From Cryptomeria japonica (Eukaryota > Streptophyta > Pinopsida > Cupressales > Cupressaceae): a stretch of DNA of 60,000 nt. The notes below the pieces were generated by a model that ran no database searches, was not told the DNA's origin, and saw only the letters and a list, made by a program, of their open reading frames with translations. The stretch is from positions 316,106,456 through 316,166,455 of the forward strand of contig NC_081407.1 of NCBI RefSeq assembly GCF_030272615.1, read 5' to 3'. The position numbers were made by a program, and so were the translations under genes. How positions within the stretch are numbered: position 1 is the first letter of the stretch; every line of letters starts with the position of its first letter. Shown here in pieces: positions 46,191 to 58,021 of the stretch.

Positions 46191-46660
46191 ATGGATCACC
46201 TAGAAAAACACATCTAGAATGTGTATCCATGCTTCTTCCTTTCTTCACATGATCTCATAGCTTTTCTATTTGTAGTTCATGGATGATGCATGTTCTTGCT
46301 CTTTTTTGTGATCACTTGTGTTCTTGAGATGACATTTTCAAGAATGATATTAGTGGTTGAGACATTTTGATATCGAGGTCTCTTCGGCTAGTTGACTTGA
46401 GGTCTTGTTTTTGGTTTTTAGGTTTTGTGTGGTTTGTCTTTTTCTTTTATTTTCCTTTTCATTTTTGTCTTGTTTTGTGTGCCCTTGCATGCAATTGAGT
46501 GAGTTAAGATCCCAATACTGGGGGATTGGCTCCTCAAAATTAGTGATGTCTTATACTCCTTGTGATTATGCTCCTAATTACTCCTTTCTTTCATCTCTTT
46601 CATCTACTTTATTGTGATTATTTTCATAGGCTCGTACTCTTGTTAAAGTGGGGGCTAAAT
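46191..46660 (+). other. 3' end of R interior with polypurine tract
   Basis: Noncoding. AAAGTGGGGGCT at 46645-46656 is a polypurine tract. It would adjoin the 3' LTR of R directly if S6 were removed. A frame at 46405-46617 is Phe/Ser/Cys-rich and shows no family. Confidence 0.7.
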
Positions 46661-47566
46661 TGTTGAACACAAGATGCCACTGAGAGGGAGGGTGAATTAG
46701 TGGTTTCCAAACTTTTCTCTTTTCTATCATGTGTGTGTATACCGGTTAACAGATCTATCATAAAGCAAACATACTAGTTAGATGGGAGGATAACACAAAT
46801 ACAACCACACATAAAAGGGACATCACATAACACTAGATGTACGAGAAAAACCCAAGATGGGAAAAACCTTGGTGAGAAATGATGCTGGAGACTACTTCTC
46901 CAATCTAGCCTCATAATGAAACATTTGGTTACAACATTTAGGGCACCAACCCAAGGAGTACCACTCCTGCTTTAGGGAACCAACCCAAGGAGCACCAACC
47001 CCTGATATTAGGGCACCAACCCAAGGAGCACCAACCCCTGCACCAAGCTCCAACTCAGTGATCTATCATGAACATAATAAATTACAAAAGTAATAATTTG
47101 GTTACAAGTGAATCTTGTAACCACTACATACACTTTACTCTGTCAATTTCTCACCTCCTCTACCTTACCGGTTGACTCCTTTTCTTCCTTCTATCTCTCT
47201 GCTCACCTTCACCTGCTATTGCTGACACATTGGTTCTACCTGTGCCTATTGGATGAATAGTCAGATCATATGCCTACTCTCAGTTACTCTGCTCTCTCTA
47301 ACACACTGCTGCTAGCCACCACCGATCTTCTTCACTCTACCAGTCCTTTGCTATCTGATCATTATTTCTTCTTAGCTTACCAGTTCTTCACAGATTTTGA
47401 CTCTACTCTTCTCTTCTCTACAATCTTCTCTACCAGTTCAATCATCTGGTGCACTAAACTGTCTGACTCAATGACGGTTTACCGGTTGCCTCACCCTCAT
47501 CGATTGAACTCTTATAACTGGTTCTCTCACACGCACTCGGTCTCTTCTATGATTGTCGTTGAGCAC

Positions 47567-49054
47567 TGATGAATAATGATGAATAGTAAATACTCAATAG
47601 ATACTGAGAGGGGGGGTAAATCAGTATAGACAAAAACTTATTTAACAACTTAAACTATAAAGACTGCACTAACTGGTAAATAGCATCACCGATCTAAATT
47701 AGGGCACTACCGGTAAAACACAATGAGACTGTGAAAGACATAAACCGATAACATCTAGATCTTCACAAAACCTAATATCTCATTTCCACTTCACCCATAT
47801 TCTTAAACAAGTAATACATCAGAAATATAATGACCACTAGATCAGCATGCTTTACTGCTTAACAAAAAACACTAAGACATCACATGAAAAAGCATCACAC
47901 ATAACACACTGATTTTTCACGTGGAAAACCAACTAGGAAAAACCATGGTGGGAATGAATACCCACAAGTTGTTCTTGAACTCTTTTGAAGTCCGCTCTGT
48001 TAGGAGCCTAATCTGGTTAAGGACTTTACAACAGGTTCTGCTAGGAACCGATCCTGATAGGGATCACTCGGTTAAGGGATGGCTAAATACCTGGTTAGAG
48101 GTTAAAACCCTATTAAAGGTTACCTTGTTAGAGGATTTAAATAATTCAATGATTTTGAGTCACCCTGTTAAAGGATTTACAAAAATCCCATTAAAGCTAC
48201 CCGGTAAAGGGAATTTCCAACTGCTAAAATGGTTAGAAGTCAACAGGTAATTCACTAATTTGAAAATAGCACTCAATGCCAAGGCAAATCCACTTTAGTT
48301 CCTTTACATCTGCAATCACACTCTGCAGATCTCTACTCACTACACCAGTTTGGCAAGAATCACTTCACACACATTCATTTGCCAACAACTTCAAATGAGA
48401 ATCATCATCAACCTTATAGACAACAATTAGGTCAGTGGCAAAAACCTAAAACCCTAAGCATCTAGGTTAACAATACAGTCGGTCCAATCCTGACCGTTTA
48501 AACACATTACATAGGATAAAACAATCTTGAACAAATCTCAAGACATTCTGCATCATTTGTTCTTTGTCGCTTCTGGAAGCTGATAACCCATCATGTGCTC
48601 TCCACCATTTACTAAGATTTTGCACATTCCCGAGGTAGATAGAATCAATCTTCTTCATGCAAGATCCTCAAGGAAATACTTCATGCACACAAGGATGATG
48701 TGGCAACACGGTCTGATCTTCATTTCAATTCTAACTCATCATAGGATGTCATCGGTCGAATCACACAAACTTGGAATGCATCAACCGAAAACCTTGAAGT
48801 CGAGACTACCAACTGGTACTCATACCAAATGAAACCCCGATACAAAATTTGCATATACAGATTCACATTCCAACATATTGGTTCACCTTTTCACATATAC
48901 CAATTCACATCATCATACCGGTTCACTTCATACCATCATATTAGTTCTCTTGCCAGTTTTCTTACTTCAATATACTGGTTCATACTTTAGCATATTGACA
49001 TCAATGACAACATACAATATCATCATGTCATCAAACAATGCACATATGCCAACA
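47567..49054 (-). mobile_element. Solo LTR S7 (copia type), TSD AGCAC, inside S6
   Basis: AGCAC is at 47562-47566 and 49055-49059. The plus strand starts TGATGAATAATG and ends ATGCCAACA. ACTGAGAGGGGGGG is at 47601-47614 and the reversed shared block (GGAAAAACCATGGTGGG) near 47937. Confidence 0.92.
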
Positions 49055-50084
49055 AGCACTTGACTGGTTGACTCTCTAGTTTTTACTCCCTTCACTAGCT
49101 TTACTCTCTCATACAACAACATCATTTACATATTTGGTTCACATACTTATAACCAAACTTTCCCGCCTAAACGTGAGTTTGAACTTTGGCACGCTAGGGT
49201 TTCTGCCATGCACTGAGTCTGCATCCAATCTCTTCTCCAATCATCATGACATGTCATATCCAATCAGATCTCATGTCCTTGTTTGATGGTCTGCAGCTCA
49301 TCAATCAGCATCACCATCATCTTTTCCTTTCAACACACATCTTCTATCTTTTGTCATCTGTAGCATGATTTTCTGTCTTGTGTTTGGTCAATCACATACA
49401 TGATGCAGTTTCCTTCACCCACTTCAATCTGCAATATCTTTTTGTCCTAGATCCTTGTTGTTTCCTTAATCTCGATCCGCAAACCTTTGCCATCATCCCT
49501 TGAGTTTCGCAGTCACCATTATATATTGGACCAATCACCAACAAACCTCACCGACACACTACATCGACCTTTGTAGGCATGCCACTTCAACTCCACATGG
49601 CACCTTTTTTAGCATCCACCTTGGCTTACTATGTCGGTCTAACTTTGTCACCGACCAATAGCACACAACCAATGTATTCTTCATGCTACCGGTTCATCTT
49701 TGTCTACTGGCACATTAACCCTACCGGTATATCTTGCCTTACTGGTTAGACCTAACCAGTCTACCTTCAAACTTGCACTTTTTCCACTCTTTAGGTGGAA
49801 CACTTGAACCAATCATCATACTTGTCAACCTACCTCATGCACATCTTCAATAGATTGGATCCTTTCACTTATGCACCTTGTCAGCTTTACCAATGGATAT
49901 ACTTATCGGTAACCATCTTGATGACACCATGTCATCAACCTTCAACAAACTCCATCTTCAATCCGGTTGCACTCTCTGTCCGCAACTGCTCAATCTTACC
50001 TTCATCATTTGACTGATTCTCCTACCAACTAGTTTGTCAAAGTGACAAACATATCCTTCCTTCTCTGTATCGACAACATATCAT

Positions 50085-51188
50085 TGTTGGCTTGATGATG
50101 ATTCTAATGGATGACTTCATGTGTTATCATTGATGGCACATGTATACGCACACATATGTTCACATTATCATAGTCATCTTAGTTAAGACAAATCGGTATT
50201 ACTCCTCAGTCTTTGTATTGCAAAACTGGTATTATATGTATAGTTAAGTTCAAATGGTTTAGAGGGTGTCTAACTAGTATATGTAGAAAATCGGTATATA
50301 CAGGAATGGCTTGACACCAACATGGAGATTCAACAGAGATCATCAAAGAAGCAAATGGAGGACAATCGGTATATGAGTTGGAAGAGGTTAACTCTTAACT
50401 GGTATCGATGTTCCAACCAGTTTCACTAATTATGTGATGAGTTATCACTGGTCATGATGAGGTATCCCTAACCGACAGATTTGGCAGCAATCTGTGATGA
50501 GTTATGTTATATTGTCCAAATACACTGCACCTGGGAAATTGTGATATGATTCCTGAGCCAACATGAAATCTAATATCTATATAATGACATTATGATGAAC
50601 TATATTTTTCATGATGCGAGATAGAAGTGTTAAATTGTTGAAGGCATTGTAGAGTATGTCGGTGATGCTATTTTGAGTAAGCAGAAGAGGATCTATTCAA
50701 GAAAGTTGTGCTACTTCTAGATCACACCACCTGTTGTTTTCTAATCACTACAACACTCAAATCCCCTAACCTCATAATCTCTAACAAGGTGATCCATTAA
50801 TTTGGGTTTAAAATCCTCTACCGAGATTACTCCTAATAGGGTACTACCTTTAATAGGGTATAGCTTCTAACAGAGCTTTGGGATCTTTAACAAGATCCAC
50901 TCCTAGCAGAGCACCTTTGTAGACCTTAACTGGCCAGTTACCTATTACTACAAATAGTTAACTTGTGAGTCCCATCTCACTATGGTTTTTCCCAGTTGGG
51001 TTTTCCACGTATAAACACTTATGTTATGGTGGATGTTTTACTTGTTGAGGATTCTTTAATATCAATTTGGATTGCATGCATAATATTTAGTTAACTGATT
51101 AAGTATATTTTTCGGTCTGTGTTTCAAGTGGTATGGTTTTTGTTGTCATTGATTCACCCCCTCGTCTCAGTGCTTTATACATCTGTCA
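50085..51188 (+). mobile_element. Solo LTR S8 (copia type), TSD ATCAT, inside S6
   Basis: ATCAT is at 50080-50084 and 51189-51193. It starts TGTTGGCTTG and ends ATCTGTCA. The shared block (CTCACTATGGTTTTTCCC) is near 50977 and TTCACCCCCTCGTCTCAGT at about 51150. Confidence 0.92.
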
Positions 51189-51901
51189 ATCATATCTACC
51201 CAGCTGATCTAGTGCATATATATGATCTTATGCACATAAGGCAACTTAGTATTTCATTGGTTGATCCAGTGTGAGCCTTCAATCACCCACCTTCTACTTT
51301 TTTGTCTTATCTTGGATGACTATGATGCATTTCATGTATAATAGGAGATAAGCTCCACTTACCAGTGGGAGTGGATCCTTACCATCTGCGTCTGACATTT
51401 CACCAATATGGCTTCCCTGTTTGAGCAGGCATATCTTCAAACAAGCACATGTGATCTGGTTGGGCACACTCTCTGTCAGTCTTCTCATCAACCTATGATA
51501 TCTTCTTCATTCAGTGATTGCATCTTTATCTGGTGGGAGTCTTGTTGTTCCACATCCAAACATCCAACAACATACCGATTTCCACTTCTTCATTAGCTCA
51601 CCTTGCTTGCCCACTTACCAGTTGGAAACAATGCATTACCAACATATCACTTACCGATTGTTATCCAATACTGGTCACCAATACATGTCTTCAATACAAT
51701 TCAACAGTAACTTGTGTACCAGTGACTTCAATGGCCATTATGTTGGATGACACTCTTTTCCTTATTGGTGACCTGCCATGCTAGTTGACATCAATGACAC
51801 CATTTTTGGTGTGCATCAATGACAACACTATTCATCAATCTCCCATACCGGTTTCCATCCTATACCGGTTGACATCAATGACAACGCAATGCCAACATAA
51901 A

Positions 51902-53097
51902 TGTAGTGCCATAAATTGGCACTAGGGCAATTTACACCTCATGTTTGTGCCCCTACTTTAGGATGTCCTATCCTCATCACCTATCTAGGTCCGCTTTGTG
52001 CATATTCTCCAATATTGATGCCATGTACACCCACTGATGGACTCCCTACTGGGGTAGCCTTCTCCCTAAGGCTCCACTGTGTTCCCTTTTTGAGAAGGAC
52101 CATGGTGTTTGATACCTTGGTCCTAGATCATGGCGCCCAATGCCACAGTCCCCCTTAGTGGGGCCCAATTTTGAATTAGGGAAAGGGTCCTATCTCTCTA
52201 ATGGTAATTCATCTTTGTGGCTCCGCATGACCATTTGAGGTAGGCCTAATTGGTAATTTACCTAGATACCCCTATATAAAGACATTTGATCAACCTAATT
52301 GAATCTAAGACTCCAAGAAATCTAATCAATCAATCAATTCCTTGCATCCATAAAGTGTTCATCATCAATCATTTCAGGGATCTTCAAGGCTGCATATTCT
52401 TCATTCAATTATTGTGGAGAAAAAGTACATCATTTCTATGATGTGTGTGTTATTAGGTTTTTGTCAATTTCATGCCATTTCATACAACATATATGATTTC
52501 ACTCAAAGAAGCAAAGAATCATCATCAACAATTTCAAATCTAAGGTATATCTATCTAGCATTTATTCTAGTATTTGCATTATTTCATTCAAGGTTAATTC
52601 CTAAACCGGGGTTTGACTTAGACAAACTCCTATTCCCTAAAATTTCCCCCCTTTTCATTGTGTGCAAGAACAAATACAAAGTTGTGTTTTAGAGGAACCA
52701 AAAGATTCATAGAGACAAACAGGTTTCCCTTTGTATGACAAAAATTTAGGAGGACCAATACAACCACCACCATGGTCCTGACAATTTAGACCAAATTTTA
52801 GGGAGAAGATCCAAATCATATTCCTTTGACCAGACCCAAGTATGTGACTTTGTATGATGATTGTAGCTCACTATTTATGCTCGATCTCTTCAACAATTCA
52901 ATATTTTACACTAATCCTTTACAATTGAAATTCAAGGGAAAGAAGAGCCCCATTTAGGAAGCTTGGAATCAAATCAGAATCTAGGTCTATTCAGATTAGA
53001 TCTATCAAATTCCTATATTTCCAAAATGTGATGATAATTAAGTAAAATTAGTGGGTTTATTACATTTTATGGTGAAACCCTAATTTTCCCCATCACA
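51902..53097 (+). repeat. 3' LTR of element R
   Basis: It starts TGTAGTGCC and ends CCCCATCACA, matching the three pieces of the 5' LTR. It is uninterrupted, so it serves as the reference for the boundaries of S3 and the CACTA element. CATGG follows at 53098. Confidence 0.88.
52273..52281 (+). promoter_or_regulatory. TATA box in the 3' LTR of R
   Basis: TATATAAAG in the context ACCCC...ACATTTG is conserved with 16166-16174 of the 5' LTR. Confidence 0.65.
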
Positions 53098-53480
53098 CAT
53101 GGATAAATAAGCAAGAATCAGTCATTATCCATTGTAGAAGATGAGTACATTGCAGTAGCATCTTGTACTCAAATTATGTGGATGAAGAAGACTCTCAATA
53201 ATATCACAATGGTATATGAAGAAGCTATTCCTATTATGTGTGATAATACTAACCAGTGGTATAAACATTTTAAAGAATCTGGTTATATGCATTGAAGAAA
53301 AAAACATATCTCAATATGTCATCATTTCTTAAGAGAGTTGGTTGCAAAAAAATGAGTTAGATTGGAATACATTTCTACAAGACAATAGGTAGAAGACATA
53401 ATTTTCACTAAGGTGTTGGTGAAGGATACTTTTGAGTATCTTAGAGAGAAACTTAGGGTTATTGCCCCTCTTTTTTCTAA
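53098..53480 (+). pseudogene. pol: RNase H of copia element C, 3' part, decayed
   Basis: The sequence continues the FLGDRLVS motif left at 14190 with W, then KQESV. After a frameshift it has VEDEYIAVASCTQIMWMKKTL near 53140, CDN near 53250 (an acidic residue expected in RNase H) and KHISICHHFLRE near 53300. The end is GFDYI.T..Q-like text near 53365, which marks the C-terminus of copia polyproteins. A TGA near 53294 and other defects interrupt it. Confidence 0.85.
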
Positions 53481-53777
53481 CTAGATGCATTACAATGGTG
53501 CATCTTTCTAGGGGTAGATTTAATACTTATCCTTTATCACCTGGATTAATTTTGTTGCTTCTCTTAGGGGGGGAAGTGGTGTGTGTTGGTTAGTATTTTA
53601 CATAGAACCCTTTTTCATTGTTCTTAAAGAGGGAGAGTTTTTGTGAGATTGTTGGAGAGAGTTGTTGTGATATTATTAGAGAGAGTTGTTGTATGGGAGA
53701 GAAAGAGTTGTTGTGAGATTTTCTATTTTTTTTTCAAGTTGTGATCAAGTGTTGCCATCAATGAAAAAGTGGGAGAT
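53481..53777 (+). other. 3' untranslated part of element C with polypurine tract
   Basis: Noncoding, with diverged GAGAGAGTTGTTGTGA repeats at 53650-53720. The polypurine tract GAAAAAGTGGGAGA at 53763-53776 adjoins the 3' LTR. A second purine run (AGGGGGGGAAGTGG, near 53566) could be an older or duplicated tract. Confidence 0.75.
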
Positions 53778-55131
53778 TGTTGGAAGAATGAACTTGTATG
53801 GTTATCATTGATTTCAAACCCAGTTGTCCAGATGGATTTTAGTTCAGATATGCTCTTGATTGTTGTAGTTGTACTTTGTGTTGCAGATTGAGTTCAATAT
53901 TTTTTTTGGATAGCTATATATGCTCTTTGGTAGGAAGTGTACCTATCAGAATGGTTTGGGAAGCCTTTGTTTACCTCTGGATATGTTGCAAATTGTGTTG
54001 TATTTTTAGTGGACATGGTTTCATGGCATGTTTAGTATTCTCAGTATGTTTCTTAGATGGTTTATTTGTTCCACAAAAGGGCTTTGTTGATTTATGTTTA
54101 GGATATTCAGTTGTGGTATGACTCGACATGTTTGATTAAGTTATCTTAATTGGATCATATTCTTTTGGTTTGGATATGAGCTAGACATTGTATTGGGATA
54201 TTGTTAGGTCTCACCATGGCATGTGGAGATCCGCATGAAGTATTTTGCATCAAAAAACATTATATGGATGACTAATTGCTATATCTACATATTACATTTG
54301 GTAACAAATATGGATAAAGTATTAGCATGTGTGTATTATTGGATTAATATTGGGAGGATGTATTTTGGTTCTTTATTTCTCTTGGAGTGGACAGTTTTGA
54401 GTATTTTTGGTCCAAGTGGCTTATTTTGTGTAATATTACTAATTCTATTTTTGTCGATCCTTTATTAGGTTTTCAATGTTGTATCTCATATTTAAGGAGT
54501 GTGGATGGATGAGTTGTGAGATATGGAAAATTGGATTGTGTGTGAATTGATGAGAAGTGTATGTAAATAATATGCTGCAGATTTAAGTTTGTGAATGTGT
54601 GAAAGTCAAGTTGAGAAGAGATTTGAAGGTAAAATATTTAGTAAGATTGTGTGTTGTGACAATGGAGATTATCATACATGTTCTCCATTATTTTGGTCGC
54701 TTGATCTAGTTGTTTAAGGATAATTTCATGTTCAAGAGAATTCCTTCTCAGTTTTAATTTAGATATTTCCTTTTTTGTTGATTGATAGTGTCCTTTAGCA
54801 ATAGTTTGTATCTTTCCCTCAAGAAGTGATCTCTAGTTGTGCAAGTCCTTATTTTGCATTTTTCCTAAGGTTGTGTTTCTTAGACTGCAAGTATAGATCT
54901 ATGAGCTCTTTGGCACGAAGCCATATTCATTGTAAATAGTTGATATATACTGTGAATTAGATTCTCACCATGGTTTTTCCCTATTTGGGTTTTCCACATA
55001 AATCTCGTGTTCATGTGTTGATGGTTGATGTTCATGTGTTGTTGATAAAATAGTTGATGTCGTTTATAGATAATTTGTTGTGAAGTTTCAGATTGATTCA
55101 CCCCCCTCTCAGTCTTGTCATATGTTCAACA
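53778..55131 (+). repeat. 3' LTR of copia element C
   Basis: It matches the 5' LTR at 2897-4217, with the shared block CACCATGGTTTTTCCC near 54967 and CACCCCCCTCTCAGT near 55100. It ends ATGTTCAACA. Confidence 0.88.
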
Positions 55132-55139
55132 CTTCATTC

Positions 55140-58020
55140 CTTTGCAACTGAGAGGAAACCATCAGGATCTAGATGTTGAGGATCCTTATTTAGTGTTGAT
55201 TGCAAGCTTCACAAAAGGAGTAGAAAAATTAATAGGACCAACTAGATGATCCACATAATCCATGAGTTGTGCAACCTAGGCTTTCGACTCTTCTTTGGTA
55301 TTCTTATTCTTTTACATTATTTTCAATAGTGTGGCTACTATATTCTATAGACATTATTTTAACCTTTAGCTCTAGTTTGTACTTTGAAATTGAGTTCTTG
55401 AATTTGGTAGGCACCTAGTTGCATATATGCTTCCATCTTATCTACCATAGATATTTCCCCTTATACAATTCTATGCTCCTATTGGTTATTTGTTATAAAA
55501 TATAGTATTCTTTCTCATTTTCTCCTACCACTAGGAGTCTTAAATGATACATCCAAAACTACAAAATATTCCTCTTTCGGTTGGACATATTTTATGTATT
55601 TTTTTGTATAGTATGGTTAAGCCATATTGGGAGGTTTGAAGCATCACTTGTAGTTTTTTGAGGAGAGAGAGGGGTGATATTAACCCTTTTTTATTGTATC
55701 TCATGTTCTTCTTGTTGTTATTGTCCTATGCAAAGGAATTTTGTAGTCTTTATAGTACCCTAGGGGTTCTCAAGATGTTATTCCTCTTCTTTCTTTGATG
55801 TTTTATCATCTTTATTCTCATCCTATTGGGATTTATTTTTATCTTCTTCCTTATTTCTTCCTCCATCTCCCTTTGAAATTCCTCAACATCCCCTCCTTTA
55901 TCTCCATTCTCTCCTTTTATATTTTTCTCTGGAGGAATTTCTTTATCTTTTTATATCTCTTCTTCTCCTATACTATAATATTAGGGGTTGCTTGAATCCT
56001 TTAGTGAAACAAGATGGTGGTGATGGTGGTAGAAAATGAACTATTTGTGGATATGGTGGAGTATTTATTTGTTGATATGGATATGGAGACTTGTGTAGAG
56101 GAGAATATTGGGGATGTTTTTGAGGATATGGTTGTGGAAAGGGTGATCCAATTGGAGGAGTAGAAGATGGTAATTGTTGCTAAGAAGTAGAAGATGGAGA
56201 CACAACTTATGAATGGTCTCTCTTCTTACTCCAAAATGGAATTTTTGTCTCCTCCTATTCTTTTCAAAAATTTCAACCACTAATCTTCTCTTCACATTTC
56301 CCTTTTTATAGGACTTTTCCTCTCTAGAGATATTTTTCTCCTTGAGATTAGTGGTAGTATATTTAGAGGATTCCCCTATATTGGATTATTCTTCAAGTTT
56401 CTCCTTGGATTTCCCCTATGTTATTTTACTCAAATCGAACATTAGAAAAGAAAACGCAATCAACTCCTTTGTCCAAGTTATCACCCGAGTTGTCCTTGTA
56501 TCCATGGTTCCACCCTCTAAATTTAACAAACCACACTATAAATAGGCATTTTGAATATGTCAGGAATTGTAGCATGGATTTAATCTCTTCCTATTCTCTT
56601 CCAATTTTTTGGAAACTTTGGGTATGTTGCAAATTTTTACAAATTCACTTCCAATCTACAAAAATCATTGAGTCTAACTTCATATTCATCTATATATTTT
56701 TTCAAATGGTCTTCAATGGCTAGTTAATATTTGTAATAAGCCTTTACGACTAGGTTGATTTTTCCAATAGGGTTAAACTTATTCCTAATTTCCCCATATA
56801 CAAAAGGAAGTTGGAACGTTGAAATGACTTTGTTATTGCAACTATGGATGGGTCGATTTAGGCTCCATGTATAAGAGTCCATCTCTATTTCTTCTATCTT
56901 GGAACTCCTCATGTTAGTGCATGAGTATGCACCAACTTTGATAAGGAAAGTGAAACTTACTTTATGTTTTCCCTTCTCACTAGCTTTTTAACTTCTCCTA
57001 CCTATCTATATAACTCTAACAAAACAAATTTTTCACTTGGATACCCAACTAGCTTGTATGGAACCTTATGAAATCCTACTACTCTAATATAAGAAAAGGT
57101 ATAAAATTGGATACACCAATATCCCTAATTTTTCACCTCTAATGTGACCTCCATGGAGAATATCTTGGAAAAGTCATTCTCCAACTATCTGATTATTGCA
57201 TATATGTGAAAGCATCGTTAACAAGATGGTAATGCTTTTGAATTTTATCCAATATTAATTGGGGATAGTGATGGTATATTATAACATTATCATTTCTTAA
57301 ATAACCAACTTTTTCTAGTCTTAGAAATGTAGCCTGATAGACAAGAAAGTAAACAAGGTAGGAAGTCATCTTGAACTTTCAATTGTTCAACAAACCTCTA
57401 AATTGTTTATCAAGATTGTCACTGATAGCCCCAATCAATATTATGGTTATTCTTGGTGATAGTAGTGATGTATAGAAACATCCATGGGTGAATATCCCAA
57501 CCCTATGTTTGTCCATATATCCTTTTAAGGATTATAATTTGATCTTTAGCATCCAACTCAGACTCACCTATGTGTATGAATTTATCCATCATTGTCACCA
57601 CCTTCCTTTGTTTGAACAACAAGTTATCATTAATGTAATCAATAGCATCTTTTCCCTTCTCATAATATTCCAATCCTACCTTCAAATCAATATCTACATA
57701 GTGTGTTTGCAGAGGGATTCCAAAAACCCTCTCAATTGTATCAAGTCATATATCTATAACCACTCCACTAGAAAGTTCCAATGACTTGTCTCTTCTTAGA
57801 GTTATAATATTTAGCACATGCCAAAGCCATCTCTAGAGATTGCAATGATACAAGCAAAGTTGTTGTTTCTACCAATCCTATTTTGGCTAGAGATGAAGCC
57901 ATGGTATTTCTCTTTAGCTCATAATGTACTCTCTTCAAGAAGTCATCCATATTCACATGTCCTAGGTTAGTATCTCCAAAATCATCATATGGTGAAAATA
58001 TCTTTGATGGAGGATGATAT
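55140..58020 (-). pseudogene. Diverged second copy of the unknown L protein
   Basis: The minus strand shares ordered motifs with the L protein. DTNLGHVNMDDFL (about 57945-57985) pairs with DTEIGHVDMSKFI, and LACAKYYN near 57810 with LACAHHFD. DTIERVFGIP near 57725 pairs with DTIEKVFRIP, followed by an EYYEKGKD...IN stretch against EYYVKREKD...IN. PWM near 57480 and SYLVYF near 57365 pair with PWMYQF and SYLVYL, and QFYTFSYIRV near 57100 with QFPTFTYMRI. Frameshifts and stops are frequent. The part below about 56900 is Asn/His/Leu-rich on this strand (56065-56295) and I could not align it. The upstream end is cut at 58021 by an LTR-like sequence. Function is unknown. Confidence 0.65.
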
Positions 58021-58021
58021 T

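Larger units (their letters stand above)
46661..51897 (-). mobile_element. Solo LTR S6 (copia type), TSD TAAAT, with S7 and S8 inside
   Basis: TAAAT is at 46656-46660 and 51898-51902. The plus strand starts TGTTGAACAC, has ACTGAGAGGGAGGG at 46679 and GGGAAAAACCTTGG at about 46859, and ends AATGCCAACA. Its own sequence is 46661-47566, 49060-50084 and 51194-51897, about 2.6 kb in sum; this is long for an LTR and may hide another unrecognised insert. No internal domain is seen. Confidence 0.82.
14196..53097 (+). mobile_element. Gag-only LTR retroelement R (Ty3/gypsy-like), heavily nested
   Basis: LTRs match each other: 14196-14266 plus 15885-16270 plus about 39173-39904 against 51902-53097; both add up to about 1.2 kb. 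Both start TGTAG and end CCCCATCACA. Flanks are CATGT (14191-14195) and CATGG (53098-53102), a target duplication with one difference. Removing R restores the RNase H frame of C. The interior (39905-41603, 42823-44716, 46191-46660) has a Gag-like frame but no protease, RT, RNase H or integrase. It resembles large retrotransposon derivatives (LARDs) or gag-only elements that are mobilised by others. A polypurine tract precedes the 3' LTR. Confidence 0.82.
2897..55131 (+). mobile_element. Ty1/copia LTR retrotransposon C, split by two large nested inserts
   Basis: The two LTRs are recognisably the same sequence and share the same first and last bases (TGTTGGAAG...TTCAACA). The order is LTR, primer-binding site, gag, protease, integrase, end of RT, RNase H, polypurine tract, LTR, which is the Ty1/copia order. 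Two inserts (5033-12196 and 14196-53102) account for most of the span; without them the element is about 6.2 kb. Flanking five-base sequences are CTTTG on the left and CTTCA on the right. Both derive from CTTCG by one transition at the CpG on opposite strands, so I read them as a decayed target duplication. The RT core is missing and stops are common, so the element is dead. Confidence 0.88.
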
